Assembly (NCBI GenBank): GCA_964601895.1
Contig: CAZROT010000002.1
Coordinates: forward strand, 248,001 to 312,000
DNA: 64,000 bases
From: CAZROT01 sp964601895
Lineage (GTDB): Bacteria > Pseudomonadota > Gammaproteobacteria > Enterobacterales > Enterobacteriaceae
Direction: 5' to 3'
The translations under genes were made by a program, and so were the position numbers. Each line of letters begins with the position of its first letter. Positions within the stretch are counted from its first letter, which is position 1. Below are positions 17,467 through 27,037 of this stretch, one piece after another. The notes under the pieces are model-generated. The model had not been told where the DNA came from and made no database searches. It worked only from the letters and a program-made list of their open reading frames with translations.

Positions 17467-17600
17467 CTTTGCAGTGGAACAAGTCCCTTATCATGGATAG
17501 CGCTGTGGCAGCATGGATTTTCTGCCTCTTTTAACTGGTAATGCTATGGCGCATATTGTGCAGTCTGATACAGAAAAAACCACGTTAAGGTAGCACGTTT

Positions 17601-17675
17601 TGGGGTATCGCCAAGCGGTAAGGCACCGGATTCTGATTCCGGCATCCCCAGGTTCGAATCCTGGTACCCCAGCCA
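17601..17675 (+). tRNA. tRNA-Gln (CTG)
   Basis: A 75-nt tRNA with acceptor TGGGGTA/TACCCCA, anticodon loop TTCTGAT (CTG) and encoded CCA. It differs from the preceding tRNA-Gln in acceptor and anticodon stems. The 134-bp spacer before it has no evident promoter, so it is probably processed from the same precursor. Confidence 0.95.
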
Positions 17676-17900
17676 GTATTGCTACCACAAGCAGCGATGA
17701 CTGCCTGGCCATCTTAACACCGCATATGACTACTATTCCCTGGTGTTGAATCGTTAGTCTTTCCTGATGGTGATAAGCAGCGTCTGAGTGTGCAAGCGAT
17801 AGATAAACAATAAATCCGTCAGCATTCTGCCAGGCGCAGGCGCGTTTATGCTAACCTTAATGCAGTATCTGTCATGACAGGAAGAGGGTGTGAAGAAATA

Positions 17901-18281
17901 ATGACAACCATTGAAAAAATCCAGCACCAGATTGCAGAAAACCCCATACTGTTGTACATGAAGGGCTCACCAAAATTGCCCAACTGTGGTTTTTCTGCAC
18001 AGGCAGTACAGGTACTCTCTGCCTGTAATGTGCATTTTGCTTATGTTGATATCTTACAGCATCCGGATATTCGTGCTGAATTGCCGAAATATGCCAACTG
18101 GCCAACTTTTCCCCAGTTATGGCTCGATGGCGAGCTGGTAGGTGGATGCGATATTTTAGTTGAAATGTATCAACGCGGTGAACTCCAGACCCTGTTGAAC
18201 AAAAGTGAGCAACAGCGCACCTCTCAGGATACACTGACAACCAACCCTAATCAGACTGCTGAAAATATAAACGCCGGTTAA
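17901..18281 (+). CDS. grxD: Monothiol glutaredoxin Grx4
   Basis: A 126-residue monothiol glutaredoxin that carries and delivers [2Fe-2S] clusters with glutathione and BolA-type partners. The active-site motif is PNCGFSAQAV, i.e. CGFS. The conserved LLYMKG, WPTFPQLW and GGCDI segments that bind glutathione are all present. Start ATG 17901 after GAAGAGGGTGTGAAG gives the family length; a GTG further up would lengthen it. It has a C-terminal polar tail slightly longer than in E. coli (115 residues). A hairpin terminator overlaps its stop and separates it from the convergent rnt. Confidence 0.95.
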   Translation: MTTIEKIQHQIAENPILLYMKGSPKLPNCGFSAQAVQVLSACNVHFAYVDILQHPDIRAELPKYANWPTFPQLWLDGELVGGCDILVEMYQRGELQTLLNKSEQQRTSQDTLTTNPNQTAENINAG

Positions 18282-18296
18282 TGTAACCGGGTTTTA
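18274..18296 (+). terminator. Terminator of grxD
   Basis: CCGGTTA-atg-TAACCGG (18274–18290), a 7-bp perfect stem with a tight 3-nt loop, is followed by GTTTTA. The stem contains the grxD stop codon. Confidence 0.65.
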
Positions 18297-18322
18297 TAGT
18301 TAACATGTATTCTGACAGAATA

Positions 18323-18958
18323 TCAGGTAGATAGCGGCCAGCCACCAAAGCGTTTCCAGCGATTGACTAACTCACAGAATAACTCTGCTGTTTTTTCGGT
18401 ATCATAAAGCGCAGAATGCGCCTGGCTGGTATCGAAGGTAATACCCGCGGTGGCACAGGCTTTAGCCAGTACAGTCTGGCCCAATACCAGACCACTTAAC
18501 GCTGCGGTATCAAACGTGGTAAAAGGGTGAAATGGATTGCGTTTTAAGCCCGCACGCTCTGCCGCCGCCATCACGAAGCTGTGATCAAAGCTGGCGTTAT
18601 GGGCTACAATAACTGCGCGGTTACAGCTTTTTTCTTTAATGGACTGATAGACCATTTTAAAAATTGCCTGCAATGCTTCCTGCTCGCTGATGGTGTCTCT
18701 TAGTGGGTTAGAGGGATCTATACCGTTAAAAGCCAGCGCTTCAGGTTGAAGATTCGCGCCTTCAAAAGGCTCAATATGAAAATGAAGCGTTTCATCAAGA
18801 TGCAGCCATCCTTTCTCATCCATTTTCAGGCTTATTGCTGCTATTTCCAGTAAGGCATCGGTTCTGGCATTAAATCCTGCTGTTTCAACATCAATGACGA
18901 CGGGGTAGTAGCCACGAAAGCGACCATTCAGGGTATTGGTATCATCTTTTTCAGCCAT
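18323..18958 (-). CDS. rnt: Ribonuclease T
   Basis: A 211-residue DEDD-family 3'-5' exonuclease that trims the CCA end of tRNAs and matures 5S/23S rRNA. ExoI acidic residues are visible: D and E in VVIDVETAGF near 23–25, an Asp in AHNASFDHSF near 125, and the HSALYDTEKTAELF motif near 186. The length matches E. coli RNase T (215). It is transcribed toward grxD, as in E. coli where the two genes are neighbours, which supports both assignments. Confidence 0.95.
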   Translation of the reverse strand: MAEKDDTNTLNGRFRGYYPVVIDVETAGFNARTDALLEIAAISLKMDEKGWLHLDETLHFHIEPFEGANLQPEALAFNGIDPSNPLRDTISEQEALQAIFKMVYQSIKEKSCNRAVIVAHNASFDHSFVMAAAERAGLKRNPFHPFTTFDTAALSGLVLGQTVLAKACATAGITFDTSQAHSALYDTEKTAELFCELVNRWKRFGGWPLST

Positions 18959-19202
18959 GAATTCTTTGCTTTCATCCCATTTCAGCTGTGGTGCAAGTGG
19001 TGCAGCGTATGAATGCTAATCACTGTAACAGAAATATGCTCTGAAAAGTATTAAAACCCATGCAGGAATTGACGCAAACCTGCTGCTTGCCACTCTGTTA
19101 TCAGGTAATTGCGTCAGCCATAGCTTTAAGCGCCGCGTGCTTAAACTGCCATAAATGAAATAAGGGGGTATGCTGGCTGTAATCTTGCCGGAAGGGGCGA
19201 AA

Positions 19203-20477
19203 CTATAATGATTCTGTTACTACCCAGCCGCTGTTCATCATCGAAGGTAAAGTGAAAGGAAGGGGAGGCAATGTGTTTTGCTGCTCATCAAATGGAAAAT
19301 TTGCCATGATTTCAACCAGCCGGTTGATGCTGCTGCCACTGAGCTGCCATCCTGATATATCGATAAGTTCGATGCTGTTTTCATTAACGAAGTGCTCTTT
19401 TACCGTTACACAGTCACCCGCTCCGTAGCGGATCTGCAGATCATCATTCACCCTGCTCAGCCAGAGAGTGTGAGGGGTAATGCCAGGTGAAATAAATTGC
19501 ACTATGTCCATGCCACCATCATCCATGATGTTATCCACACCATCGCCAGATGAAAACAGATAGCGATTACTTCCTTTGCCACCCCGCAGCCAGTCATTGT
19601 CGGTACCACCTTGCATAATACAGCTGGTGGTAATATTTTGTGCTGACAGAAGATCATCACCAGCCATGGCGTTCAGCATCACAGACTGGGGGGACGCTGT
19701 GGTTACCACCGCATGCAGGATAAATCTGTCGTCGCCATTGCTCATGAGCAGCTGACCCTGATGTAACAAAACATGATTTGTGTCTGCATCCAGCAGGTAA
19801 AGCTCACCGCTGCTGTCCCGGAGTGACAGATGGCGCCAGCGTTCATCAGACAGGAAATTTTTAATGCGTATTCTGGGGTGACTGGTCACTCCCTCGCGTG
19901 GGCTGATTATCAGATCACTGCTGTCCTGATGCAGCGTAATCTGCTCCACTGACAGGCTGAGTTGCAGGATATCTCTTTTCTGCAATTCATCGTTATTATT
20001 GATTGTTATTTCACCCGTTCCACCAGGGAGAATAAGGTAGGTATCTTCTCCTGCGCGTCCTGTCAGGTAGACAGGCTCTGCGGTATTGCCGGCAATCAGC
20101 AGATTATCTGTGTCATCACCATAGAGCCATGTGGTGAAAATGCTCTCTGTTACTGCCAGTTGTAGCTGCATAAAAGCAGGCAGCGTGATGATGCGTGCAG
20201 GCTCACCTGCTTTGCTGATAGTAATACGGGCACCATCCTCGTGCGCCAGCTGACTCTGCAGCTGAATTTGAATGTCCTGTGAGTCGATGTTTTTGCCCTG
20301 CTGCCACAGGTACTTATCATGCCATGGCTGGTATTCAGCTAAAAGAACAGGTGTGTTATCGGGTTGATTTTCAGACCAGAAAGGGACTAACTGCAGTCCG
20401 TCACGGGTCAGGATAATACAGCCCGGAAAACGGGAGTCAAGCTGGCTGTCTGAGTATGTCAGCGTGACTGTTGTCAC
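19203..20477 (-). CDS. 3' part of the giant toxin gene, RTX-like C terminus, separated by an in-frame amber codon
   Basis: A 424-residue open frame beginning at a GTG, with no convincing ribosome site. It is in the same frame as the large toxin ORF ending at 20523. Only one TAG (20523–20525) separates them, and the 15 codons between that TAG and this GTG are also open. The protein has degenerate hemolysin-type calcium-binding segments (LTGRAGEDTYLILPGGTGEI, AMAGDDLLSAQ, GGTDNDWLRGGKGSNRYLF) and no enzyme motif. It reads as the natural C terminus of the toxin, split by a nonsense mutation or reached by readthrough, rather than as a separate gene. The combined frame is 19203–26633. Confidence 0.75.
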   Translation of the reverse strand: MTTVTLTYSDSQLDSRFPGCIILTRDGLQLVPFWSENQPDNTPVLLAEYQPWHDKYLWQQGKNIDSQDIQIQLQSQLAHEDGARITISKAGEPARIITLPAFMQLQLAVTESIFTTWLYGDDTDNLLIAGNTAEPVYLTGRAGEDTYLILPGGTGEITINNNDELQKRDILQLSLSVEQITLHQDSSDLIISPREGVTSHPRIRIKNFLSDERWRHLSLRDSSGELYLLDADTNHVLLHQGQLLMSNGDDRFILHAVVTTASPQSVMLNAMAGDDLLSAQNITTSCIMQGGTDNDWLRGGKGSNRYLFSSGDGVDNIMDDGGMDIVQFISPGITPHTLWLSRVNDDLQIRYGAGDCVTVKEHFVNENSIELIDISGWQLSGSSINRLVEIMANFPFDEQQNTLPPLPFTLPSMMNSGWVVTESL

Positions 20478-20522
20478 TGTTGTGTTATCGTTGGCAAGGG
20501 TAATCAGCAGCTTACCTGGCTC

Positions 20523-23500
20523 CTAGCTGACAGCGCTAATCTGCCGGGCGTCGTAGTCAAGCAGGAGCCAGCTGAGTTCCTGCAGGCTGTCGGCTTCTGT
20601 CAGCGTCACGCTAACATCACTATCGCGGTGATTTTGCAGAATATGGTAGCTGTCCGTACCTGTGCCTCCATCAGCGCTACCTGCCGCAAGGGTAAGAATG
20701 TCGTCGCCACCGAGGCCATAGATAATATCCCGGCCTCCGGCACCATTTAATTGATTGTTTTCTTCATTGCCCGTGAGTCTGTCATCCGTTCTGGCATGCC
20801 CCATGGCATGTTCAATATCATGTACAGTTGCGATGACGGTTTCATTACTGTCATGGGATAGATAGCGACGGTAACCGACAAAACCAGCCTGCAGGTTGAG
20901 TTCGTATCCTCTGCCATCAGCAGGTTCTTCGGATGCGATTATCCAGTCCTGCCCATCGCTACCGTCCAGCCGCCCTGAGCTGTATGGTGCTTTTTCTCCT
21001 GCCAGCAGGAAATGATCTGTCTGCAGGCCACCGAGAAACGTTTTACGACCGCTTTGTACCACGAAGATATTCTGATGATGCGCATCTCCACGCACCGTAT
21101 CGTCACCGCCACCCAGGAGAAATAATACCCTGGATTGAACGGAGGAGCGGGTCAGGGTTTCTTGCGGTTGATAATGCTGGCTTGCTACCGTACTGCTGTT
21201 ATTTTCCGGTGTAACAAGATCAAGGCGATCATCAACGGAATGCAGCGATTCAGGGGTATAGAACTTATAGTCACTGTCCATCATATAGCGTTGCACGCCG
21301 GGAAAATTTACCCCTATTTTTTTGGCTTTATCCGGGAGAATTTTATCCAGGATGACAGGTGCATTGTTCTCAGGGAAGGCAGAGCGCAAGATAAGCAGCT
21401 GTTTGTAGCTGTATTCCTGCAGGCTGAAATCACTCAGACTATAGTAAATGGTAGCGATATCACCTTCATTTTTTTGTAAGATACGCTGTCCGCGTATGGC
21501 CAGCTGTCGGTCAAGCTCCTGACGTACCTGTTTTCTGACGCTGTCTTTGTTGAGGGCATTTTGTATTTCCGCATGGGGCTCCCATCCCCAGAATCCGCGC
21601 CAGCCGGTGTTAAGTTCCTGTAACGGTGTCAGTGCTACCTGTTTTTTTATCTCCTCGACCATACGCACGCCAGAATAAATACCACTGCCGAGGAAAAGCA
21701 GCGTACTGAGGGCGATACCTGCCGGCCCACCGTAGGCGGCCAGAGCACCTCCAGACATCATGGCTCCGGAAGAGCCAGTGCTGACGACAATGCCCAGCAG
21801 GGAAAATATTGCTGATACGGTCAAATCCTGCCTTCTGAGCGGATTTTTTTCATTTTCCAGTGCCGAAAAGGCCTGCCAGGCGCCATAAATATCAAAACCT
21901 GTGCCTGCGATATTCAACAGAGGGCTACCAAAGCGCATGAGATTGTAACTCGCGTTGACTCTGTTTTTTCTGGCAAGATACATGGCGAGGGTGCTAAAAC
22001 CACAGGCACTGCCTTCGCTAAGAAATTCATACAATAACGCGCTACTGACTATGATTATTTCTGTTTCCAGCTGTTTTCTGTCATCAGGCGTAAGATTGCT
22101 GCTGGCTAGGCGTCGCCGGTAATTGGAAAGGGCACTGAGGCTTTGCAGGATCCCCATACCATGAGTGAAAATTCCGGTATATCCGGCAATGCGATTAAGC
22201 ATCAAGGTATTTTTTGCCAGGCCATGCTGGTTGCCAGCAGGGAGGGTAAAGTTTTGATTACTGAGTGGTCGTTTTCCCTGTTTTGGTAGAGGTAATACTG
22301 GCAGTGATCTGAGTACAGGCAGATTCTGTTCTGCTACTATGGCCACTGAATCCTGCACATCAGAATGAAAGGTGAGCAGTGACTGGTTATCTTGTGCTAT
22401 CTCTTGCTGTGCTACTTTACTGATAACATCAGAGTCGAGAAAATCGTTCAGCTCATTTAAGGCAGGAGTGACAGCGAGTTTAACAGGATCCAGTTCACGA
22501 ATAGTAAAAACAAACTGGCCATTCTGCTGTAATACACCGTAATCACTGGCCATGGTGTGGTTTTTCCACACCACGTGTGTGCTGTTTAAGTAGGTACGCA
22601 GTGTATTACCGATTTCCTTGATGATTTTATGCTGATCATAGCCACTGAAGCGTACTTCCCAACCCATCAGTGGATCATAAAGATCGTATTGCCAGCGCAC
22701 ACCGCTATAGCGTGTTGCCAGCATCAATTGCAGTTTGCCTGATTGTAACCAGTAATAACCGTTGTTCTTTCCTTGTGTCAGTTGTAACTGGCGCTGGTGA
22801 TGTTGTCTGCCCTGCGCCATGGGATCATCATCAACGTTGTCAGCCAGCCCTGATAACCAGTCATTAAGCCGCTGCTGGCCATGATGATTAAAGGGATCAA
22901 TAATGTTTTCTTCCTGTTCCAGGTTATCAAGCAGCGTAAGAAATTGTCGTGCGGTCTGCAGGTTTGTTATTGCATGTTCAGAAGTCTGTGTCTGGCGATT
23001 AATCTGTTCGTGTATTTGCAGTGCATTGAGCAGGCGTTCACGTACATTCTCTCCTCGGTGTAGCGCATCGAGCCATGCCAGCCCCAGGTTTCTGGCACCT
23101 GCACTGGCAGCCGAACTACTGTCTGCCAGATACAGGCCCTGTGAAAGAATATAGATTTTCTGCTGTATCTGTGTGCTGACATCAGTACCTTTGCGATATA
23201 GTGCTGCCAGCGCTGCCTGCCGTCGTGTGTCCCAGTTATGCAATCTCTGCAGTGCTTCATAGCCGTCGAACTGTTCCAGTTGAGGGTAGAGGTGACTGCG
23301 TACCAGCAGATCCTGCAATCGACTGTTAATCCTGCGATAATGCTGCGGTTGGATAATGGTATCAACCAGCAGTCTGAAATCCGGTGTTCCCTGTTGTGTG
23401 GGAAAAAAATCATTCAGCAGAGACAGCTGGACATTAGTCAGTTGATGCAGCTTGCTATCACCTGCTACCAGCTGCTGTACCAGCGAAAGAGTATCCCGCG

Positions 23501-26500
23501 CTCGCTCGGTGAGTGGTTTCATGTTCATGGTATTCTGTGCTGCATGTACAGAAAACAGTGGAGTAATCTGTTGTGCAGGTTGCTCAATGTTTTTTCCGTT
23601 AATCAATAAATTACCCTGATCATTCCAGTGGTAATCCACACGATGTTTCCCTTCCTTAAACAGCCATTGCCTGTGTCCACCAGTGCGGGTCAGGCGTCTG
23701 CCACTGAGAGAAATCATGACTTCTTCACTGTAGGCACGCAATGATGCTTCACTGCCGCTGACTTTCATGGCATTGATGAAATGGAAAGCAAAATTATCAG
23801 GTTGCTGCGTGTTGCTGCTGGCAAGACTGCAACCGAGCAGCACGATACGTTGAGGCAACGATAATCCCTGGTTTTTTGCCAGTGTGACCAGATCAGCGTA
23901 AAGCTGTGCTGGCTGCTGTTTTTTGAAAGTACGGCCATGAGCCGCTATCACCCAGCGTACCCGGGTTGCCTGTGTGGTGATAACCGGATCGCCATGAACG
24001 ACACGCGACTGCCCATCTCTTGTGTTGTACTGTATTACCGTGGTTCTGTCAGGGTGTTTGCCTGCCAGATTCCCGACTGCTGTCAGTACCACAGGGTCAT
24101 TTTCTATCTGAAAAACAATGGTAAAATCATAGTTGCTCTCATGCGTATTAGTCTGAAGAAAGCTCTGTACTACGGGTTTTGTCCACTGGTCCAGCGGTAG
24201 TGCAGTGCTGTCGTTTACTGACGTCATGTCTGGGAATACAGGATTATCATCGGTTACTGACCCGGCGGAAAACGGCGTAATACCGCTACTGCTGTTTTTT
24301 TGTATCCACTGTTGTACGCTGGCAACGTTGGCCTGCAGCAGCTTCCATAATTTTTCTACCACCGGGGGTGACGTAGTGTTACTGAGGTCCAGATGGGCAA
24401 TACTGAATAAAAACTGCCCGTCTGGTGCCTCGGGGATATGGTAATACCAGGCCAGTGAATGCTGGTCAAAGGCAGGATGTGTGTACTTTAGATAGGTATT
24501 TAAGGTGGTACTCAGCGCATTAATAATCACTGACTGATTATGATGAGCAATATGAATTTTTCCCAGTTGAGGATCGTAAAGTTCATAGATCCATTTCCCT
24601 GATGCTATTGAACGATGCTTTGTGAGCAGCAGGGTATGCCATCCTGCTGTCAGGTAATAGTAATGCTGATTATCCTCGTCAGGTAACTGTGACAGCCAGT
24701 TATCGAGTGGATATTCTTTCAGGGTAGGTGGTTGTTGATGAAAAGCATGGGGTTCATCTACCAACGTGTGCAGGGCGGTATCAAACTGATTCAGCAGGTG
24801 TTTTTCTTCAACAGACAGGCTACTATCAACGTTTTGTTCCATCATGTGCGTACAGGTATTCAGTGTCAGCAGAAACAGATCACCCAGTGCCGGATTTTTT
24901 GCTTTGCTGTAAAGCCAGGCCAGACCAATATTTCTACCTCCGCGTCTGGCAGCCATTCCTGCCGTATCCGGATAAAGGAATTGTTCCGTGAAATAGACAG
25001 TAATTGGCAGTTGATCGTTATGTGCCTGCATAATGGCCTGTTGCAGCGCTTCCCTGCCTGCATTCAGTCGCGTATACCAGTCGTGCATTTTTTGTAATGC
25101 TTCCACGCCACTGAGGGTGTTCCAGTAATGTTTATCAGTGCGCTCTAGTCTGAGTAATGCCTGCAGACTATAACGAATACGCCGCCAGGCATGTTCACTC
25201 TGTTGTATGTTGCGTATTGACATAATATCGAGGTGACCGTTCTGTAACGGAAAAAAATCCGCCAGCAGGTGCTGTTGCAGGTTATTCAGCTTTTCAGGCA
25301 GCAGCAGTCCCTGGTGGAGGTCATCCACCAGTCGCAGTACTCTTTCGGTACGTGCAGGCAGATTTTCGCTAACGTTGATAGTAATGACTGCGGGGGCATT
25401 GTTCAGCAGCTCAGGCGGTATCTGTCTGGCGGTTTCTGCTGCTATCCGCTGCGGTAAGCTGTCTGTATCTTCGCTAACCTCGATTTCAGCCAGCTCTGGA
25501 GCATAGGTCAGTAATTCAGGCGATAACTGTCTGGCTATGGCTTCGGCAATTAACTGAAAATCAGGTATCCCTGTGTTGATAATCTGTAACTGCCGCAATG
25601 TGCGTTTTTTCTCGTCCTGAATACTCACGTACAAAATTTCCCGCGTACCTGTTATCTGATATCCGGTCAATTGCGCGCTAATCTGCAGTATGGTTAGCGC
25701 AGGACTCATCTTCAGCAGATCAATGCCGGGCTGGCGCAGTGCGCTGATGATATAAGCACGTTCATTATCACGCGCCGTTTTCCAGAATCCTGCAGGAAGG
25801 CGGATATCAGGCTCTGCCGGCACCTGTTCGGTAAATTCGATGGTACTGATAACAATGCCCTGCGTGAGAGATGGGCTAATGGCAGGTTCATTATCCACTG
25901 TTGGGGCTGGCGCATTACTGGCATGCAGGTAGCTGCCGATAAATTTTACCAGTACAGCATGACTGTCAAAGTTATAAATACTTCCTTTCAGCGGGTCAAA
26001 AAATGACCACAAATAGCGACCATTAATATCCTGCTTAAGCGCTATCGCCATGACATGCTGTTGTGACAGCAGCAGCAAGTAACGATTGTCAGCACGCTTT
26101 CCTTCTGCTGGCGCAAGACTGGCTATCAGCGAGTGATAATCCTGACTGGCCACGAGTTTACGCAATGCCAGCCCTTCAGGATTGACGTATTTTATAACCT
26201 GCCTGATGCCTTGTTCACCAGGCCCTGGCTTGAGCATGTAATAAGCGGGATTGTGCTGTGATGCGCCCACATCCATTAGTGCCAGTTCAGCAAACTGGCG
26301 GTAGTAATCAGTGGTGATGCCAGTCATCAATTCTTGAGTGACTGCTACAGGCCTGGCAGCCTGGGTGACTTCTTCAAACCACGCCATCCAGCCGGAAGCA
26401 CTGCCGCAAAGTCTGCGTTCTTCCATGAGAAAGCGCAGACACAGCGTTAAAGATATATTTTGATGTGATGTGAAATCACTAAACAATTGAGCAATATTGG

Positions 26501-26633
26501 GTGAGAGCTGTATGGCAATCTCTCCTGTCAGCTCTGTTTTTTTTCTTAAGGGTGGCTCTGTCCTGGCAGGCAGTACATTGTCTACAGAGGCAGGTGATGA
26601 TTTACCAGGATGTTGCTGCGGCTGTGCTGGCAT
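20523..26633 (-). CDS. Giant multidomain toxin: C58 (YopT-like) protease, C80 autoprotease, TcdA/TcdB-type pore-forming domain, RTX-like repeats
   Basis: A 2,036-residue protein. Residues ~60–240 are a C58 (YopT-type) cysteine protease: RRLCGSASGWMAW (Cys76), QQHVMAIAL (His193) and SFFDPLKG (Asp213), spaced as in YopT. Residues ~815–1000 are a C80 autoprocessing protease (WVIAAHG, His899; LLGCSLA, Cys935), the family used by MARTX and clostridial toxins to cut themselves under inositol hexakisphosphate. Two related segments (~450–755 and ~1065–1385) flank C80 and look like decayed C58 domains. Residues ~1465–1720 match the TcdA/TcdB pore-forming region, with a hydrophobic stretch ~1605–1655. 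The end has RTX-like glycine/aspartate repeats (GGGDDTVRGD, GAGGRDIIYGLGGDDIL). It stops at a TAG, beyond which the frame continues for ~440 codons. It probably acts inside host cells; no secretion or acylation gene is nearby. Confidence 0.9.
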   Translation of the reverse strand: MPAQPQQHPGKSSPASVDNVLPARTEPPLRKKTELTGEIAIQLSPNIAQLFSDFTSHQNISLTLCLRFLMEERRLCGSASGWMAWFEEVTQAARPVAVTQELMTGITTDYYRQFAELALMDVGASQHNPAYYMLKPGPGEQGIRQVIKYVNPEGLALRKLVASQDYHSLIASLAPAEGKRADNRYLLLLSQQHVMAIALKQDINGRYLWSFFDPLKGSIYNFDSHAVLVKFIGSYLHASNAPAPTVDNEPAISPSLTQGIVISTIEFTEQVPAEPDIRLPAGFWKTARDNERAYIISALRQPGIDLLKMSPALTILQISAQLTGYQITGTREILYVSIQDEKKRTLRQLQIINTGIPDFQLIAEAIARQLSPELLTYAPELAEIEVSEDTDSLPQRIAAETARQIPPELLNNAPAVITINVSENLPARTERVLRLVDDLHQGLLLPEKLNNLQQHLLADFFPLQNGHLDIMSIRNIQQSEHAWRRIRYSLQALLRLERTDKHYWNTLSGVEALQKMHDWYTRLNAGREALQQAIMQAHNDQLPITVYFTEQFLYPDTAGMAARRGGRNIGLAWLYSKAKNPALGDLFLLTLNTCTHMMEQNVDSSLSVEEKHLLNQFDTALHTLVDEPHAFHQQPPTLKEYPLDNWLSQLPDEDNQHYYYLTAGWHTLLLTKHRSIASGKWIYELYDPQLGKIHIAHHNQSVIINALSTTLNTYLKYTHPAFDQHSLAWYYHIPEAPDGQFLFSIAHLDLSNTTSPPVVEKLWKLLQANVASVQQWIQKNSSSGITPFSAGSVTDDNPVFPDMTSVNDSTALPLDQWTKPVVQSFLQTNTHESNYDFTIVFQIENDPVVLTAVGNLAGKHPDRTTVIQYNTRDGQSRVVHGDPVITTQATRVRWVIAAHGRTFKKQQPAQLYADLVTLAKNQGLSLPQRIVLLGCSLASSNTQQPDNFAFHFINAMKVSGSEASLRAYSEEVMISLSGRRLTRTGGHRQWLFKEGKHRVDYHWNDQGNLLINGKNIEQPAQQITPLFSVHAAQNTMNMKPLTERARDTLSLVQQLVAGDSKLHQLTNVQLSLLNDFFPTQQGTPDFRLLVDTIIQPQHYRRINSRLQDLLVRSHLYPQLEQFDGYEALQRLHNWDTRRQAALAALYRKGTDVSTQIQQKIYILSQGLYLADSSSAASAGARNLGLAWLDALHRGENVRERLLNALQIHEQINRQTQTSEHAITNLQTARQFLTLLDNLEQEENIIDPFNHHGQQRLNDWLSGLADNVDDDPMAQGRQHHQRQLQLTQGKNNGYYWLQSGKLQLMLATRYSGVRWQYDLYDPLMGWEVRFSGYDQHKIIKEIGNTLRTYLNSTHVVWKNHTMASDYGVLQQNGQFVFTIRELDPVKLAVTPALNELNDFLDSDVISKVAQQEIAQDNQSLLTFHSDVQDSVAIVAEQNLPVLRSLPVLPLPKQGKRPLSNQNFTLPAGNQHGLAKNTLMLNRIAGYTGIFTHGMGILQSLSALSNYRRRLASSNLTPDDRKQLETEIIIVSSALLYEFLSEGSACGFSTLAMYLARKNRVNASYNLMRFGSPLLNIAGTGFDIYGAWQAFSALENEKNPLRRQDLTVSAIFSLLGIVVSTGSSGAMMSGGALAAYGGPAGIALSTLLFLGSGIYSGVRMVEEIKKQVALTPLQELNTGWRGFWGWEPHAEIQNALNKDSVRKQVRQELDRQLAIRGQRILQKNEGDIATIYYSLSDFSLQEYSYKQLLILRSAFPENNAPVILDKILPDKAKKIGVNFPGVQRYMMDSDYKFYTPESLHSVDDRLDLVTPENNSSTVASQHYQPQETLTRSSVQSRVLFLLGGGDDTVRGDAHHQNIFVVQSGRKTFLGGLQTDHFLLAGEKAPYSSGRLDGSDGQDWIIASEEPADGRGYELNLQAGFVGYRRYLSHDSNETVIATVHDIEHAMGHARTDDRLTGNEENNQLNGAGGRDIIYGLGGDDILTLAAGSADGGTGTDSYHILQNHRDSDVSVTLTEADSLQELSWLLLDYDARQISAVS

Positions 26634-27037
26634 GATGATAACAACCCGAGAAAACTGAATCCTGAATGCGCATAAAAATGCTACTCAATAAAAAGTTTCT
26701 GTTAATTAATTTTAGTCGTTTTATGGAGAGGTATTGCAGGGAGGCGCTGCTTTTTATCGATGGCACTGAAGTATTGAGGGTTTTATCAGAAATGCTGGTT
26801 TATAGAACAAGCGCACAAGAGCATTATTGTGGTGGGAAATGAAAAATTTCGGCGGTATGGCGGTGCCTGTGGTAATAACAGATTGTTAATCGTTGTGAAG
26901 CCGGCATGCGTTTATGATGTTATCATAATCTGCTTTCAGGGCTATGTTGCCTTGCCGGGCAGTATCAGATGTTAAAAAATTCAGCCATTTTATGGAGCTT
27001 ATCCGCGATGTTATTCTGCAACTCAAGAGGGTGTATC
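26634..27037. other. AT-rich intergenic region between toxin and SIMPL gene
   Basis: About 400 bp between divergent genes, presumably with both promoters. It is AT-rich near the toxin start, including AATTAATTTTAGTCG. No RNA gene or clear operator was recognised. The frame of the SIMPL gene extends upstream to 26969 but without a signal peptide or good ribosome site. Confidence 0.4.

Noticed and set aside
17288..17500. Open reading frames over the tRNA genes
   Set aside because: They are translations of tRNA sequence; the cloverleaf structures explain the region.
19123..19146. TTTAAGC…GCTTAAA inverted repeat as a terminator downstream of the toxin gene
   Set aside because: The 7-bp stem has no T tract on either strand and may be chance in a spacer of 244 bp.
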